Source: an uncultured Agathobacter sp. (GTDB lineage: Bacteria > Bacillota > Clostridia > Lachnospirales > Lachnospiraceae). From it: a stretch of 64,000 nucleotides of DNA. The stretch spans positions 18,135 to 82,134 of the forward strand of contig CALWLL010000022.1 of assembly GCA_944381555.1 (NCBI GenBank), written 5' to 3'. Both the position numbers and the translations under genes were made by a program. Positions 1 through 7,217 of this stretch are shown here, in pieces; positions within the stretch are counted from its first letter, which is position 1, and each line of letters begins with the position of its first letter. The notes beneath the pieces were generated by a model that searched no databases, was not told the DNA's origin, and saw only the letters and a list, made by a program, of their open reading frames with translations.

Positions 1-695
1 TCCCGATAGGTAATCACTTTAATTGGCTTTGGATTCTCAATAATTCTTGGGTCTGCAACCAGACAGCCTGATACATCTGTCCAGTTCTCATAGATACTGG
101 CTTTGCAAGCCTTTGCAACGATAGAACCTGTAATATCCGAACCTCCTCTTGAGAATGTACAGATTGTTCCATCCGGCTTAGCACCATAGAAACCCGGAAT
201 TACAGCCGTTTCCAATTCTTCTAAACGCTTTGAAAGAACCTTATGCGTTTTCTCTGCATCGAAAACACCCTGCTCATCAAAGAAAATAACCTCTGCCGCA
301 TCCACGAACTCATATCCAAGATATTTCGACATGATAATGCCATTCAGGTATTCGCCTCGTGACGCCGCATAGTCGACACCGGCTTTTTCTTTGAAATTAG
401 CAGCGATTACTTTAAATTCTTCTTCCAGCGACAGATTTAACTGTAAGCCATTGATGATAGAGTCATATCGATCTTTGATTTTCATAAGCTGTACCCGGAA
501 GTCCTTGCCTTCATCAGCCAAAGCATAACACGCATAAAGCATATCCGTTACTTTGGCATCCTTTGAATGTCTTTTTCCCGGCGCACTTGGTACCACATAT
601 TTTCTTGATTTGTCGGCACGGATAATTTCTCCAACCTTTGCAAACTGCTCCGCATTAGCAAGAGAGCTTCCGCCAAATTTTACTACTTTTACCAT
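1..695 (-). CDS. lysC: Aspartate kinase, N-terminal part (runs off the left edge)
   Basis: Catalyses ATP-dependent phosphorylation of L-aspartate, the first step of the lysine, threonine, methionine and diaminopimelate pathway. The protein begins MVKVVKFGGSS, the amino-acid-kinase nucleotide-binding signature, and continues about 231 residues to the window edge. A further family motif is GGSDITGSIVA (substrate-binding region of the kinase domain). The C-terminal ACT regulatory domains lie outside the window, so the feedback class cannot be judged. The start at 695 is supported by AGGAGC seven bases upstream. The leader of about 150 bases shows a promoter but no lysine riboswitch that I can recognise. 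Family assignment is firm; the choice among aspartokinase paralogues (lysC, dapG) is not. Confidence 0.93.
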   Translation of the reverse strand, partial: MVKVVKFGGSSLANAEQFAKVGEIIRADKSRKYVVPSAPGKRHSKDAKVTDMLYACYALADEGKDFRVQLMKIKDRYDSIINGLQLNLSLEEEFKVIAANFKEKAGVDYAASRGEYLNGIIMSKYLGYEFVDAAEVIFFDEQGVFDAEKTHKVLSKRLEELETAVIPGFYGAKPDGTICTFSRGGSDITGSIVAKACKASIYENWTDVSGCLVADPRIIENPKPIKVITYR

Positions 696-747
696 TTTCC
701 TGCTCCTCATTTATGTAAAATACTATCTTTTTCGTCTCATGAGCATT

Positions 748-776
748 ATCATAACAGAAAGTTATAAAAAAAGAAA
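748..776 (-). promoter_or_regulatory. Probable promoter of the aspartokinase gene
   Basis: Read on the minus strand: TTTCTT (771-776), a 17-base spacer, then TATGAT (748-753), about 50 bases upstream of the aspartokinase start. The -35 box is weak, so this is a suggestion only. Confidence 0.4.
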
Positions 777-783
777 CAAAAAT

Positions 784-831
784 CAAAAAAACTTCTACTC
801 AAAATTCTTATAGAATACATAAGCAGAAGTT
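784..831 (-). terminator. Terminator of the small Cys-rich gene
   Basis: On the minus strand, arms AACTTCT and AGAAGTT (825-831 and 790-796) enclose an inner hairpin ATTCTATAAGAAT and are followed by a run of Ts. It lies directly downstream of the 58-residue ORF and ahead of the aspartokinase promoter, so it separates the two transcription units. Confidence 0.55.
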
Positions 832-855
832 ATTGCCCTTTATTTTATTATTACA

Positions 856-1032
856 TTATGCTAAACGTTTCCATTGTTTACTACATTTATAATAAGAATA
901 GAACATACAATGTTCCGCCTGTTCACACCGGGCAGGAGCATTCTCAATATTACACTGGCAATTAACAATTGCATCTGCCATTCCCTTACAAGCACCCTTG
1001 ATCATTACATCATCTAACACTTCACCTGACAT
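856..1032 (-). CDS. Small Cys-rich protein of unknown function (58 aa)
   Basis: I do not recognise a named family. The 58-residue protein starts MSGEVLDDV and has six cysteines, spaced as one alone, a CxC pair, then three more (CEQAEHC and YKC). This suggests a metal site or disulfides, but no standard zinc-ribbon pattern fits. There is no signal peptide or membrane segment. The reading frame stays open ten codons further upstream, but the start at 1032 has AGAGGAG at ideal spacing while the upstream ATG has none. It has its own promoter region and terminator, so it is probably a monocistronic gene. It lies divergent from a tiny ORF with which it shares the promoter region. Confidence 0.6.
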   Translation of the reverse strand: MSGEVLDDVMIKGACKGMADAIVNCQCNIENAPARCEQAEHCMFYSYYKCSKQWKRLA

Positions 1033-1066
1033 ACGAAATCTCCTCTTTTCCTGTAATAACAATGTT

Positions 1067-1095
1067 TTGTTTCAAACCGATATTCATTATACAAT
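1067..1095 (+). promoter_or_regulatory. Promoter for the mini-ORF, overlapping a divergent -10 box
   Basis: TTGTTT (1067-1072), a 17-base spacer and TACAAT (1090-1095) precede the 19-residue ORF. The minus-strand sequence TATAAT (1086-1091), a likely -10 box for the small Cys-rich gene, overlaps it. The two divergent promoters would therefore compete for the same site. Confidence 0.45.
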
Positions 1096-1147
1096 ATGTT
1101 GTGGTCTAAAGTCATTCGGCAAATCTTACAGAAAAGGAGGTATAAAT

Positions 1148-1207
1148 TTGGACATTTGCACACTTGACAACGAAGTTCTACATTTATCACAGATTATAAA
1201 AGAATAG
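1148..1207 (+). CDS. Mini-ORF (19 aa) with a very strong ribosome site
   Basis: A TTG start follows GAAAAGGAGG with a 7-base spacer, which is an excellent ribosome binding site. The peptide is MDICTLDNEVLHLSQIIKE. The piece DNEVLHLSQ is reminiscent of the second helix of Spo0E-like phosphatases (usually ending SQxLD), but the first helix and the LD residues are missing. It could be a remnant or a leader peptide. The stop codon lies inside the 15 bp hairpin that ends the opposing ncRNA candidate, so the two transcripts would overlap tail to tail. Coding status is uncertain. Confidence 0.3.
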   Translation: MDICTLDNEVLHLSQIIKE

Positions 1208-1248
1208 ACGCTATCTAAAATCTCAATCGTTTCAGATAGCGCCTATTC
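1202..1248 (-). terminator. Long terminator hairpin ending the ncRNA candidate
   Basis: The arms GAATAGgCGCTATCT and AGATAGCGtCTATTC pair over 15 positions with one G-U pair and a 17-base loop. On the minus strand the stem is followed by TTTTAT. The plus strand lacks a T run, so the element points leftward. Confidence 0.6.
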
Positions 1249-1571
1249 TGTAGTTATTTCAATTTCCAACGGCTTGTACCTCACAATTCGTTAGTTTCGT
1301 ATTCCATATCCTTCTCTTTTCGTTTACCTAAATGACTTTTTAGGAATGACTCCGTATTTTAAAAATTTTCTTCCAATTGTATTCTTCTAATCTTCCGAAG
1401 CTCTATCCAATTTTTCTTTACATTTATATTGCCACTGGTTTCCTGATTCGGTATGGGGTGCTAGGGTTGCTTCTTACCAAACTTAAGTTTTTGTTGGACC
1501 GTACCTCTCTTTCTTAGATTTCATTTAACGGCTTTCTCGTCACCGTTATCTGATTTGTATTCCCTTTTGTT
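1202..1571 (-). ncRNA. Candidate noncoding RNA gene of about 370 nt, family not recognised
   Basis: A strong minus-strand promoter at 1578-1606 would start a transcript near 1571. A 15 bp hairpin (1202-1248) followed by TTTTAT would end it. No ORF of 60 codons or more lies between on either strand. The RNA would be purine-rich. Local hairpins are visible, for example TAACGG/CCGTTA (1526-1548) and CCTAAA/TTTAGG (1327-1344), and a long-range match TCCAAC/GTTGGA joins both ends. It lacks the signatures I know for tmRNA (no tRNA-Ala-like end), RNase P RNA (no GAGGAAAGTCC) and SRP RNA. The size and promoter suggest a stable structured RNA. Alternatively it is the relic of a lost gene. Confidence 0.45.
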
Positions 1572-1577
1572 AAGTCT

Positions 1578-1606
1578 AATATAACATGACATTTGTAATA
1601 TGTCAA
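1578..1606 (-). promoter_or_regulatory. Strong promoter of the ncRNA candidate
   Basis: On the minus strand, a perfect TTGACA (1601-1606), a 17-base spacer and TATATT (1578-1583). It is among the best -35/-10 pairs in the window, yet no ORF follows it. Confidence 0.65.
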
Positions 1607-1663
1607 CCATTATTTTCAAAAAATTTTAAATTTTTCTTTAATTATTTGTTATCTTTGTGTATA

Positions 1664-3274
1664 TTATATATTATTTTCTGACAATTCATTCTCTTTTTGC
1701 ATCTTCTTACGGAATTCTAACGGATTCATTCCTGTTACTTTGCGGAAAATCCGTCGAAAATGTTTATCGTCACAATATCCCACAGCCTCTACAATCTCTG
1801 CCACAGGCATATCTGTAATTCCTAGAAGTCTTTGTGCTTCTCTTACCCGGATATCTGTCAGAACGTCGATATACTTTTCCCCCGTCTGCTCTTTGAATTT
1901 CCGGCTGAAATAACTGGTGCTGAGCCCGCATTTTTCAGCCATATACTCCAAATTGATCGGCTCTGCATAATGAACCTTCATATAGGCGATTGCCTGCGTT
2001 GCCACATCCTGTTCTTCCTGTAAATCCTGCTGCATCATGTGACAGATTTCCAGCAGCAGTATCTCCAATTCTCTGTTTCGCAGGATTCCATCAAAAATGT
2101 GCTGCAATTTAAAGAATTTCCATTCCGGAAATATCACAATATGTCCAGCATTTCTTTCTGCCTGTATTTGAGCGCTTGCACGGTATACCTTCCAGCAAAA
2201 CTCAGCAAATGCTGGCGGATATTCCAGAAACTTCGGTTCGATATTCTGATGAAATTCCAAAAACCAGCTATTAACATGCCGTACGTCGCCCAGAATAACA
2301 TACCGCAGCAGCTCTTTCAACTTACGTTCCGGCACATATTCCTCTAATGATTTCGGTTCTGGAAGTTCATCGGCAAAAAGAGTATACTTTCCTAATGTCA
2401 TACGGTATTCCTGTGAGAAAGCCGCCTGATACAGGGACTCTGACACCTCTGAAATTCGCTGTACCATTTTCCCCACACCTATAGTTACAATAAACTCTCC
2501 ATAGTACTCCTGAAGATTCATAGTCTTTTCCCACAGGCGCAGGTACTCCGCTTTCCTCTCTTTTGCAGAAACGTCTTTTCCATAATATACGATACCGATT
2601 AAACCATACGGTTCTTTATATCCCAGAATGATTTCTTCTGCCAGCCGAAGCGTATGGATAGCAAGCAAAGTAACCTCCTTCAAAAAGTGGGAGGTTTTGC
2701 TGCATAACTCATACTGGTTCACGCTGATGACAAATGCCTGATAATTGCTTTCTCCAAGCTTTGTTCTATAGCGCTTATTGATTTCCGGCAGCAGGAAATC
2801 TACTTCCTCCGGTTTTTCCAATATATTAAAAAGAAGACGTTCCATGATCCTATGCTGTTTATCAAATTCATATTCCTCTAACTGCGCACGGTCCCGAAGC
2901 GCCTGTGTCACTTCTGCGATACGCAAAAGACATCTCTTCATCTGCTCTTCCATTTCATTCCGCGATGCAGGCTCCATAAGCACCGCAGTAATTCCATTCT
3001 GACATGCCCCGTACAACAGTGCAAAATCCTGTCTGGAAATCAGCAGCAAAAATGCTGCATTCATTTTTCTCGCACGAACGCTCCGGATATACTTCCACAA
3101 CTCTGTACTGTTGCGTGGATTCCGGAAAATGAAGAGTGCCGGAGCATCAGGCTTTAGATTGCTTTTATCTGTCATATTGATTTCCTGCCCAAAAAGAGCA
3201 TATTCTTTTAAACAGCGGATTTCTTTCAGCTCATCTATTGAAAAGTCCTGTAAATAAACATTTAAACGTTCCAT
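1664..3274 (-). CDS. AraC-family regulator with a degenerate receiver domain (YesN-like)
   Basis: 536 residues with the layout of YesN-type response regulators. Residues 1-125 resemble a receiver, but the position expected to hold the phospho-accepting Asp reads LFIFRNPRN, so it looks like a pseudo-receiver that is not phosphorylated. A middle domain (about 150-420) is followed by a C-terminal AraC DNA-binding domain with two helix-turn-helices (AEKCGLSTSYFSRKF and AEIVEAVGYCDDKHFRRIF). No sensor kinase or transport operon is adjacent, so the signal and targets cannot be named from context. A promoter lies upstream (3343-3371). The start at 3274 has only a loose GAGGAAAAGGTGAG ribosome site. 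It is an orphan transcription factor. Confidence 0.85.
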   Translation of the reverse strand: MERLNVYLQDFSIDELKEIRCLKEYALFGQEINMTDKSNLKPDAPALFIFRNPRNSTELWKYIRSVRARKMNAAFLLLISRQDFALLYGACQNGITAVLMEPASRNEMEEQMKRCLLRIAEVTQALRDRAQLEEYEFDKQHRIMERLLFNILEKPEEVDFLLPEINKRYRTKLGESNYQAFVISVNQYELCSKTSHFLKEVTLLAIHTLRLAEEIILGYKEPYGLIGIVYYGKDVSAKERKAEYLRLWEKTMNLQEYYGEFIVTIGVGKMVQRISEVSESLYQAAFSQEYRMTLGKYTLFADELPEPKSLEEYVPERKLKELLRYVILGDVRHVNSWFLEFHQNIEPKFLEYPPAFAEFCWKVYRASAQIQAERNAGHIVIFPEWKFFKLQHIFDGILRNRELEILLLEICHMMQQDLQEEQDVATQAIAYMKVHYAEPINLEYMAEKCGLSTSYFSRKFKEQTGEKYIDVLTDIRVREAQRLLGITDMPVAEIVEAVGYCDDKHFRRIFRKVTGMNPLEFRKKMQKENELSENNI

Positions 3275-3342
3275 CTTCTCTCACCTTTTCCTCAAAAAAC
3301 GTGGTCTTTTTTGTTTTGCAAATATTGCCAGTTGATTCTTTA

Positions 3343-3371
3343 AAAATACCATGTTATTATCCATTTGTAAA
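3343..3371 (-). promoter_or_regulatory. Promoter of the AraC-type regulator
   Basis: On the minus strand, TTTACA (3366-3371), a 17-base spacer and TATTTT (3343-3348), about 70 bases ahead of the start codon. Confidence 0.5.
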
Positions 3372-3451
3372 TAAGTGAAGAACACTTTTTTATATAACCC
3401 TTTCCTTTATTCCCCTTATATAAATAGAGCTTCCTTTGGAAGCGCACCCCC

Positions 3452-3482
3452 ACGCCGAGTGCAACGCACGAGGCGTTTTTTT
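3452..3482 (+). terminator. Hairpin with T run in a gene-free stretch
   Basis: ACGCC/GGCGT (3452-3476) with an inner TGC/GCA pair is followed by seven Ts, the form of a plus-strand terminator. No plus-strand gene lies upstream. A second small hairpin GTGCGT/ACGCAC follows at 3491-3505. Apart from these, the 300 bases between the AraC and PHP genes hold only the AraC promoter and the PHP terminator. Confidence 0.4.
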
Positions 3483-3540
3483 GTACAATTTGTGCGTTTG
3501 ACGCACACGCTAATGTATCAGGCGCTTTCCTATTATATGA

Positions 3541-3579
3541 GAAAAAGAGGCACCGCATCAAAACGACCGCCTCTTTTTC
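3541..3579. terminator. Bidirectional terminator after the PHP gene
   Basis: An 11 bp perfect stem GAAAAAGAGGC/GCCTCTTTTTC with a 17-base loop sits directly against the PHP gene stop codon. A T run follows on either strand, so it can end transcription both ways. Confidence 0.75.
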
Positions 3580-3580
3580 A

Positions 3581-4360
3581 TTATCTGTGAATCATTCCCA
3601 TGCCATCAATGAGATGCAGATTGTATTTTTCCACCAGCGCTATCCCCTTTCGGTAATAGTCCATCTTGCCAATCTGGTCAGGACTGTGCGCGTCAATTCC
3701 AATGATTACTTCGTTTCCGGCTTCTCCGGCAATCTCCCAGAACAATTCTCTCGGATAATGCCTTCCTTCTAAAATACCTAACAAATTGATTTCAAGGGGA
3801 ATCGCCATATCCTTTAATGCCACGCATAATCGTGTTATCTCTCGTCTGTACACAGTCTCTTCTCCTTCATAACGAACTAAATCAGGATGTGCCAGATAAA
3901 GAAAACTTCCTGTCTTCATTCCCTCTATCACACGGTCTACATAAGCAATCAGAAATTCCTCCGTTCTGTTTGGCATACCGGCATACACCCTCTCCTGCTC
4001 GCTGCCGAGAAAATGCTGCCCCATAATCATATAGTCGATTCCAAGTTCTTCAAACAGCGCCATCTGCTTTTCATAATACCAAGGTATATATTCCGCCTCA
4101 AAACCAACACATATCTGAATCTGATCTTCGTATTTCTTCTGTAATGCGCGAATATCCCTTACATAATCTGCCGCCTCTTCCATTCCCATACGGATTCCCG
4201 ATACAAAACCATCCTCCGGCGGACACGGAACATGATCCGCAAAGCCTAACACCTTAATTCCTGCCCTGACTGCCGCTTTTACATATTCCTCCTCTGTGCC
4301 GCTGGCATGTTTACAGCGGGGAGTATGGGTATGATAATTTGCCACTAAATATTTTTGCAT
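3581..4360 (-). CDS. PHP-domain phosphatase, histidinol-phosphatase (HisJ/HisK) type
   Basis: 259 residues forming a single PHP metal-dependent phosphoesterase domain. Metal ligands visible are HTH at residues 10-12, the ADH motif near 42, a Glu in GFEAEY, MGQHFL, YLAHPD and the late IDAHSP. This is the ligand order of the HisJ-type histidinol phosphatases, which dephosphorylate histidinol phosphate in histidine synthesis. No other his genes are nearby, so the assignment to histidine synthesis rests on family alone. It is probably co-transcribed with the upstream helicase gene (10-base gap) and ends at a strong terminator. Another phosphoester substrate is possible. Confidence 0.82.
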   Translation of the reverse strand: MQKYLVANYHTHTPRCKHASGTEEEYVKAAVRAGIKVLGFADHVPCPPEDGFVSGIRMGMEEAADYVRDIRALQKKYEDQIQICVGFEAEYIPWYYEKQMALFEELGIDYMIMGQHFLGSEQERVYAGMPNRTEEFLIAYVDRVIEGMKTGSFLYLAHPDLVRYEGEETVYRREITRLCVALKDMAIPLEINLLGILEGRHYPRELFWEIAGEAGNEVIIGIDAHSPDQIGKMDYYRKGIALVEKYNLHLIDGMGMIHR

Positions 4361-4370
4361 GATAGCACTC

Positions 4371-7061
4371 CTAAAAGTTCTTGACCTTCTTATAAGATTT
4401 CGTTCTGGCTTTTCTGTTTGCCAGCGCTTTCATTCGTCCCTCTAAGAGCAGTTGTCTGCCCTCTTCATTTCTAGTATAAACCAAATCATATTTTCCTATA
4501 TATGGTTTTATGCATTCATAAAATCCCAAAGCATCCTCTTTTCGTTTTGCAAAGCAGTCCGGCACAGCATAGAAAGCGTCCTCGCCTCTTAGTTTTCCCG
4601 GTTTTACCAGAATATAACGCTGATTGTCAATAACACCAAATAATTCATTTACACACTTTGTAAAAAGCGCCTTATCACGTCCCGTTCCGCCGGACATATA
4701 TACCGCTTGCATTCCTAATCCATTACTTTCCACTTCTACCTTGCTTCTTGTATCCTCCAGAAGTCCCTGTACCAAAAGAGCCTTTCGGATACCATTCCCA
4801 AATGCCCGCAGACGTTTTTCTGCATTCATAAGCATTAACACTTTAGGAAGTCTTGTCAGACCATAAATAATATCTGCTAGAATAGCAAGTGTACATAGAA
4901 TTTCCCATCCTGTGCCTGCAACTACAATACGGGCGGCAACCAGAACCAGTAAACCAATGCCTGCGGCAATCAGACCATTTAAGTTCTCCCTGAAAACAGT
5001 GGCAGGGATTGTTTCCTGCGCCACCTCTGTTTCTTCCACAATGTCCATCTTCTTATATACAGAAAGCGAATGATTCCAGCGTTCCTTTAACTCGGCGCGT
5101 TTTCCTGACAGCTCCAGCATCTGCTGATTCATTTCTGCCACATGCGCCTCATTAAATGGAGGCGTAATAATAGAAAGACGTCCAATTCCGCTTTCAATAA
5201 TGTCTTCCGTATAATGTAATCCAAGAAAATGCTCCATCCTGCGCTGAAGCAAAGCATAATCCTCGCTGATGCTGGTATAGGATTTATCCTTCAAAGCCTT
5301 TTCCTCCGGAAGACACACCAGATGCCAGATGTTGCTTGTTTTGTCAGGATTCGGCTTAAATACACGAATCGCACGTCCCCGCATTTGGTTGCTTAACATA
5401 AACGAGCCTACAAAACTCGCCAGAATCAAAGAGTTGATACATGGAGAATCCCATCCCTCGCCCAGCAGAGACTTCGTTCCGATTAACACCTGCATATATC
5501 CCTGTGTAAACACCTCTGTTACTGCACCTGTAAGAAAATGAGCGTCACCGACAGCATTTACCTTCAAATAATCTGTCTCGGGCAGAGTTCCAACAGAGGA
5601 AAATGTCACCTTGCCGCTATCTCCAACTGCGGCGCAGAGAGCCTCTTTTGCTTCGGCAGGAATCACAACAATTGTACCGCACAGCACACCAAGACGAATA
5701 TCTGTAGATGTTCCGGCACTTCTGCGAAGCTGTTCAAAAAACGGTAATACACCCAACGCACTTACGTCATCTTCTGTTCCAACTGCCTTTTCATATTCTT
5801 TACGGATATAGTCGGTAAGAATTAACAGGCGCAAATCTTTTCCGGTTGCACTGTATTCATGAGATACGATTTCTCTTATACTTTCACATTTGCCTCTGGA
5901 TGTGGTAAGCATCTTCTCCACAGAAGGATTCGATACCAGAGTAACCTTCTTCTTCTCTATCAGACCATCCGCTTTTAATTCCGAAATCAGTTCCTTCACA
6001 TAGCTCTCATCACAGGAATATCCCACTGTATCCTCGTATAATAATCCCTGCAGCAATTCCTCCATCCACTCCGGCGACATCTTGGGAAGGCGTTTTGCAC
6101 CCAGAAGACGCCTTAAGCGGTCAGGAAAACCGATGCCCTTTTCCTGAAGGAAAATCAAAATAGAAGCCAGATAATTTGGGTTATCGAGCAATTCGTCATC
6201 TGAAATCAGTCCGCACAGACCTTTGTGGCTCTGTATCACGCCTGCAAATGTCTGGTCTGTCATAAGGCGATGGTACATCGCCATACTGCGCTCGTTGAAT
6301 TTATGCACTTCCGCCTTTTCTTCCTCTGTCGGATAGTTAAAGTAGACAAAATCCTGATGCGGGCAGAGACTTCCCTCCTTTACCAACTCTGGAATTGCAA
6401 TCTCTTCGTCAATTTCTCCGCACATATTCATGTACCGGTTCCACATAGCCGGCGTAGAATCATATGGCGGTGTTGCCGTAAGAGCGATAACCTTTAATCC
6501 TCCCATCTCCTTTTTTAATTCCTCAAGCGCCTTCCACCATTCACTGCGAAGATGATGGCATTCATCTAAACACAGTAATCCGACATGGTTCTCACGCAGG
6601 GTCTGTATGATGTCAAAATCCGAATAATCTACTTCTTCCACATTTTCTGCCGGTACTGCGACTGCATCATCCGAATCCCCGTCATCCTCCTGCCCGGATT
6701 CATCCATTTTCCCCTTATAGCGGTTCATCGCACTGTGAAGCGCCTGATAGGTACACACCGTAATTGCGCGCGGCTCCTTTAAGTCCTGCGATATGTAATC
6801 CTCCGGGCGTATTCCTTCGCATAGAAAGCCGTCCACAATCCTCTGCACCCACTGCTCACGAATGGTAATAGAAGGCGCTAAGACCAGCGCCGCCTCCCCC
6901 ATTCTTGCAATCAGCTCAATTCCCAATGTGGTTTTCCCTGAGCCCGGCGCTGCTACAATATGCACCTTCCCATCCATTACATACCTTTTGGTATTTTCCA
7001 ATACACGAGCCTGATATTTACGCCATGTATATTTGAATTTCAGAATATTACTATAGTTCAT
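4371..7061 (-). CDS. Superfamily 2 helicase-like ATPase with two C-terminal membrane segments
   Basis: 896 residues. Residues 1-240 are an SF2 N-terminal ATPase with Walker A APGSGKTT (38-45), motif II DECH (166-169) and motif III TATPP (195-199). A very acidic insert (about 118-145, rich in D and E) interrupts the domain. The helicase C half includes GTKSLLGEGWDSPC and an arginine-finger region with QMRGRAIR. Unusually, two hydrophobic helices follow (about 692-746), then a 150-residue soluble tail of unknown fold. The related ComFA and type III restriction helicases have no such membrane pair. The start at 7061 is preferred over an upstream ATG because GGAG precedes only the former. It shares an operon with the PHP gene. 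Substrate (DNA or RNA) and role are unknown; a membrane-linked nucleic-acid process such as defence or uptake is conceivable. Confidence 0.8.
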   Translation of the reverse strand: MNYSNILKFKYTWRKYQARVLENTKRYVMDGKVHIVAAPGSGKTTLGIELIARMGEAALVLAPSITIREQWVQRIVDGFLCEGIRPEDYISQDLKEPRAITVCTYQALHSAMNRYKGKMDESGQEDDGDSDDAVAVPAENVEEVDYSDFDIIQTLRENHVGLLCLDECHHLRSEWWKALEELKKEMGGLKVIALTATPPYDSTPAMWNRYMNMCGEIDEEIAIPELVKEGSLCPHQDFVYFNYPTEEEKAEVHKFNERSMAMYHRLMTDQTFAGVIQSHKGLCGLISDDELLDNPNYLASILIFLQEKGIGFPDRLRRLLGAKRLPKMSPEWMEELLQGLLYEDTVGYSCDESYVKELISELKADGLIEKKKVTLVSNPSVEKMLTTSRGKCESIREIVSHEYSATGKDLRLLILTDYIRKEYEKAVGTEDDVSALGVLPFFEQLRRSAGTSTDIRLGVLCGTIVVIPAEAKEALCAAVGDSGKVTFSSVGTLPETDYLKVNAVGDAHFLTGAVTEVFTQGYMQVLIGTKSLLGEGWDSPCINSLILASFVGSFMLSNQMRGRAIRVFKPNPDKTSNIWHLVCLPEEKALKDKSYTSISEDYALLQRRMEHFLGLHYTEDIIESGIGRLSIITPPFNEAHVAEMNQQMLELSGKRAELKERWNHSLSVYKKMDIVEETEVAQETIPATVFRENLNGLIAAGIGLLVLVAARIVVAGTGWEILCTLAILADIIYGLTRLPKVLMLMNAEKRLRAFGNGIRKALLVQGLLEDTRSKVEVESNGLGMQAVYMSGGTGRDKALFTKCVNELFGVIDNQRYILVKPGKLRGEDAFYAVPDCFAKRKEDALGFYECIKPYIGKYDLVYTRNEEGRQLLLEGRMKALANRKARTKSYKKVKNF

Positions 7062-7171
7062 GCCCTTTCCCTCTCCTTTTTTCATAACTATAGGAATACT
7101 GCATAGCGTTTCCTAAAAATTGAGTATATCACATCCTTTGCCAAAACTGTACTTTTAATTAAAGTAATTTG

Positions 7172-7180
7172 TGATATAAT
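7172..7180 (+). promoter_or_regulatory. Extended -10 promoter for trkAH
   Basis: TGATATAAT is an extended -10 element (TG, one base, TATAAT at 7175-7180), about 38 bases ahead of the trkA start. The matching -35 region is poor, as is common for extended -10 promoters. Confidence 0.5.
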
Positions 7181-7217
7181 CTACATATCTTTATTTAGAG
7201 TAAGCGGAGGACATCAT

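Noticed and set aside
696-856. Lysine riboswitch ahead of the aspartokinase gene
   Set aside because: The leader is only about 50 bases after the promoter, and the terminator at 784-831 belongs to the upstream gene; no room for an L-box.
1202-1571. tmRNA, RNase P RNA or SRP RNA as identity of the ncRNA candidate
   Set aside because: None of the diagnostic sequences is present: no CCA-ended tRNA-like domain, no GAGGAAAGTCC core, no GGAAGCAGCC-type SRP loop.
3340-3561. 73-codon minus-strand ORF between the AraC and PHP genes
   Set aside because: It covers two hairpins and the AraC promoter region and has no plausible protein character or ribosome site.
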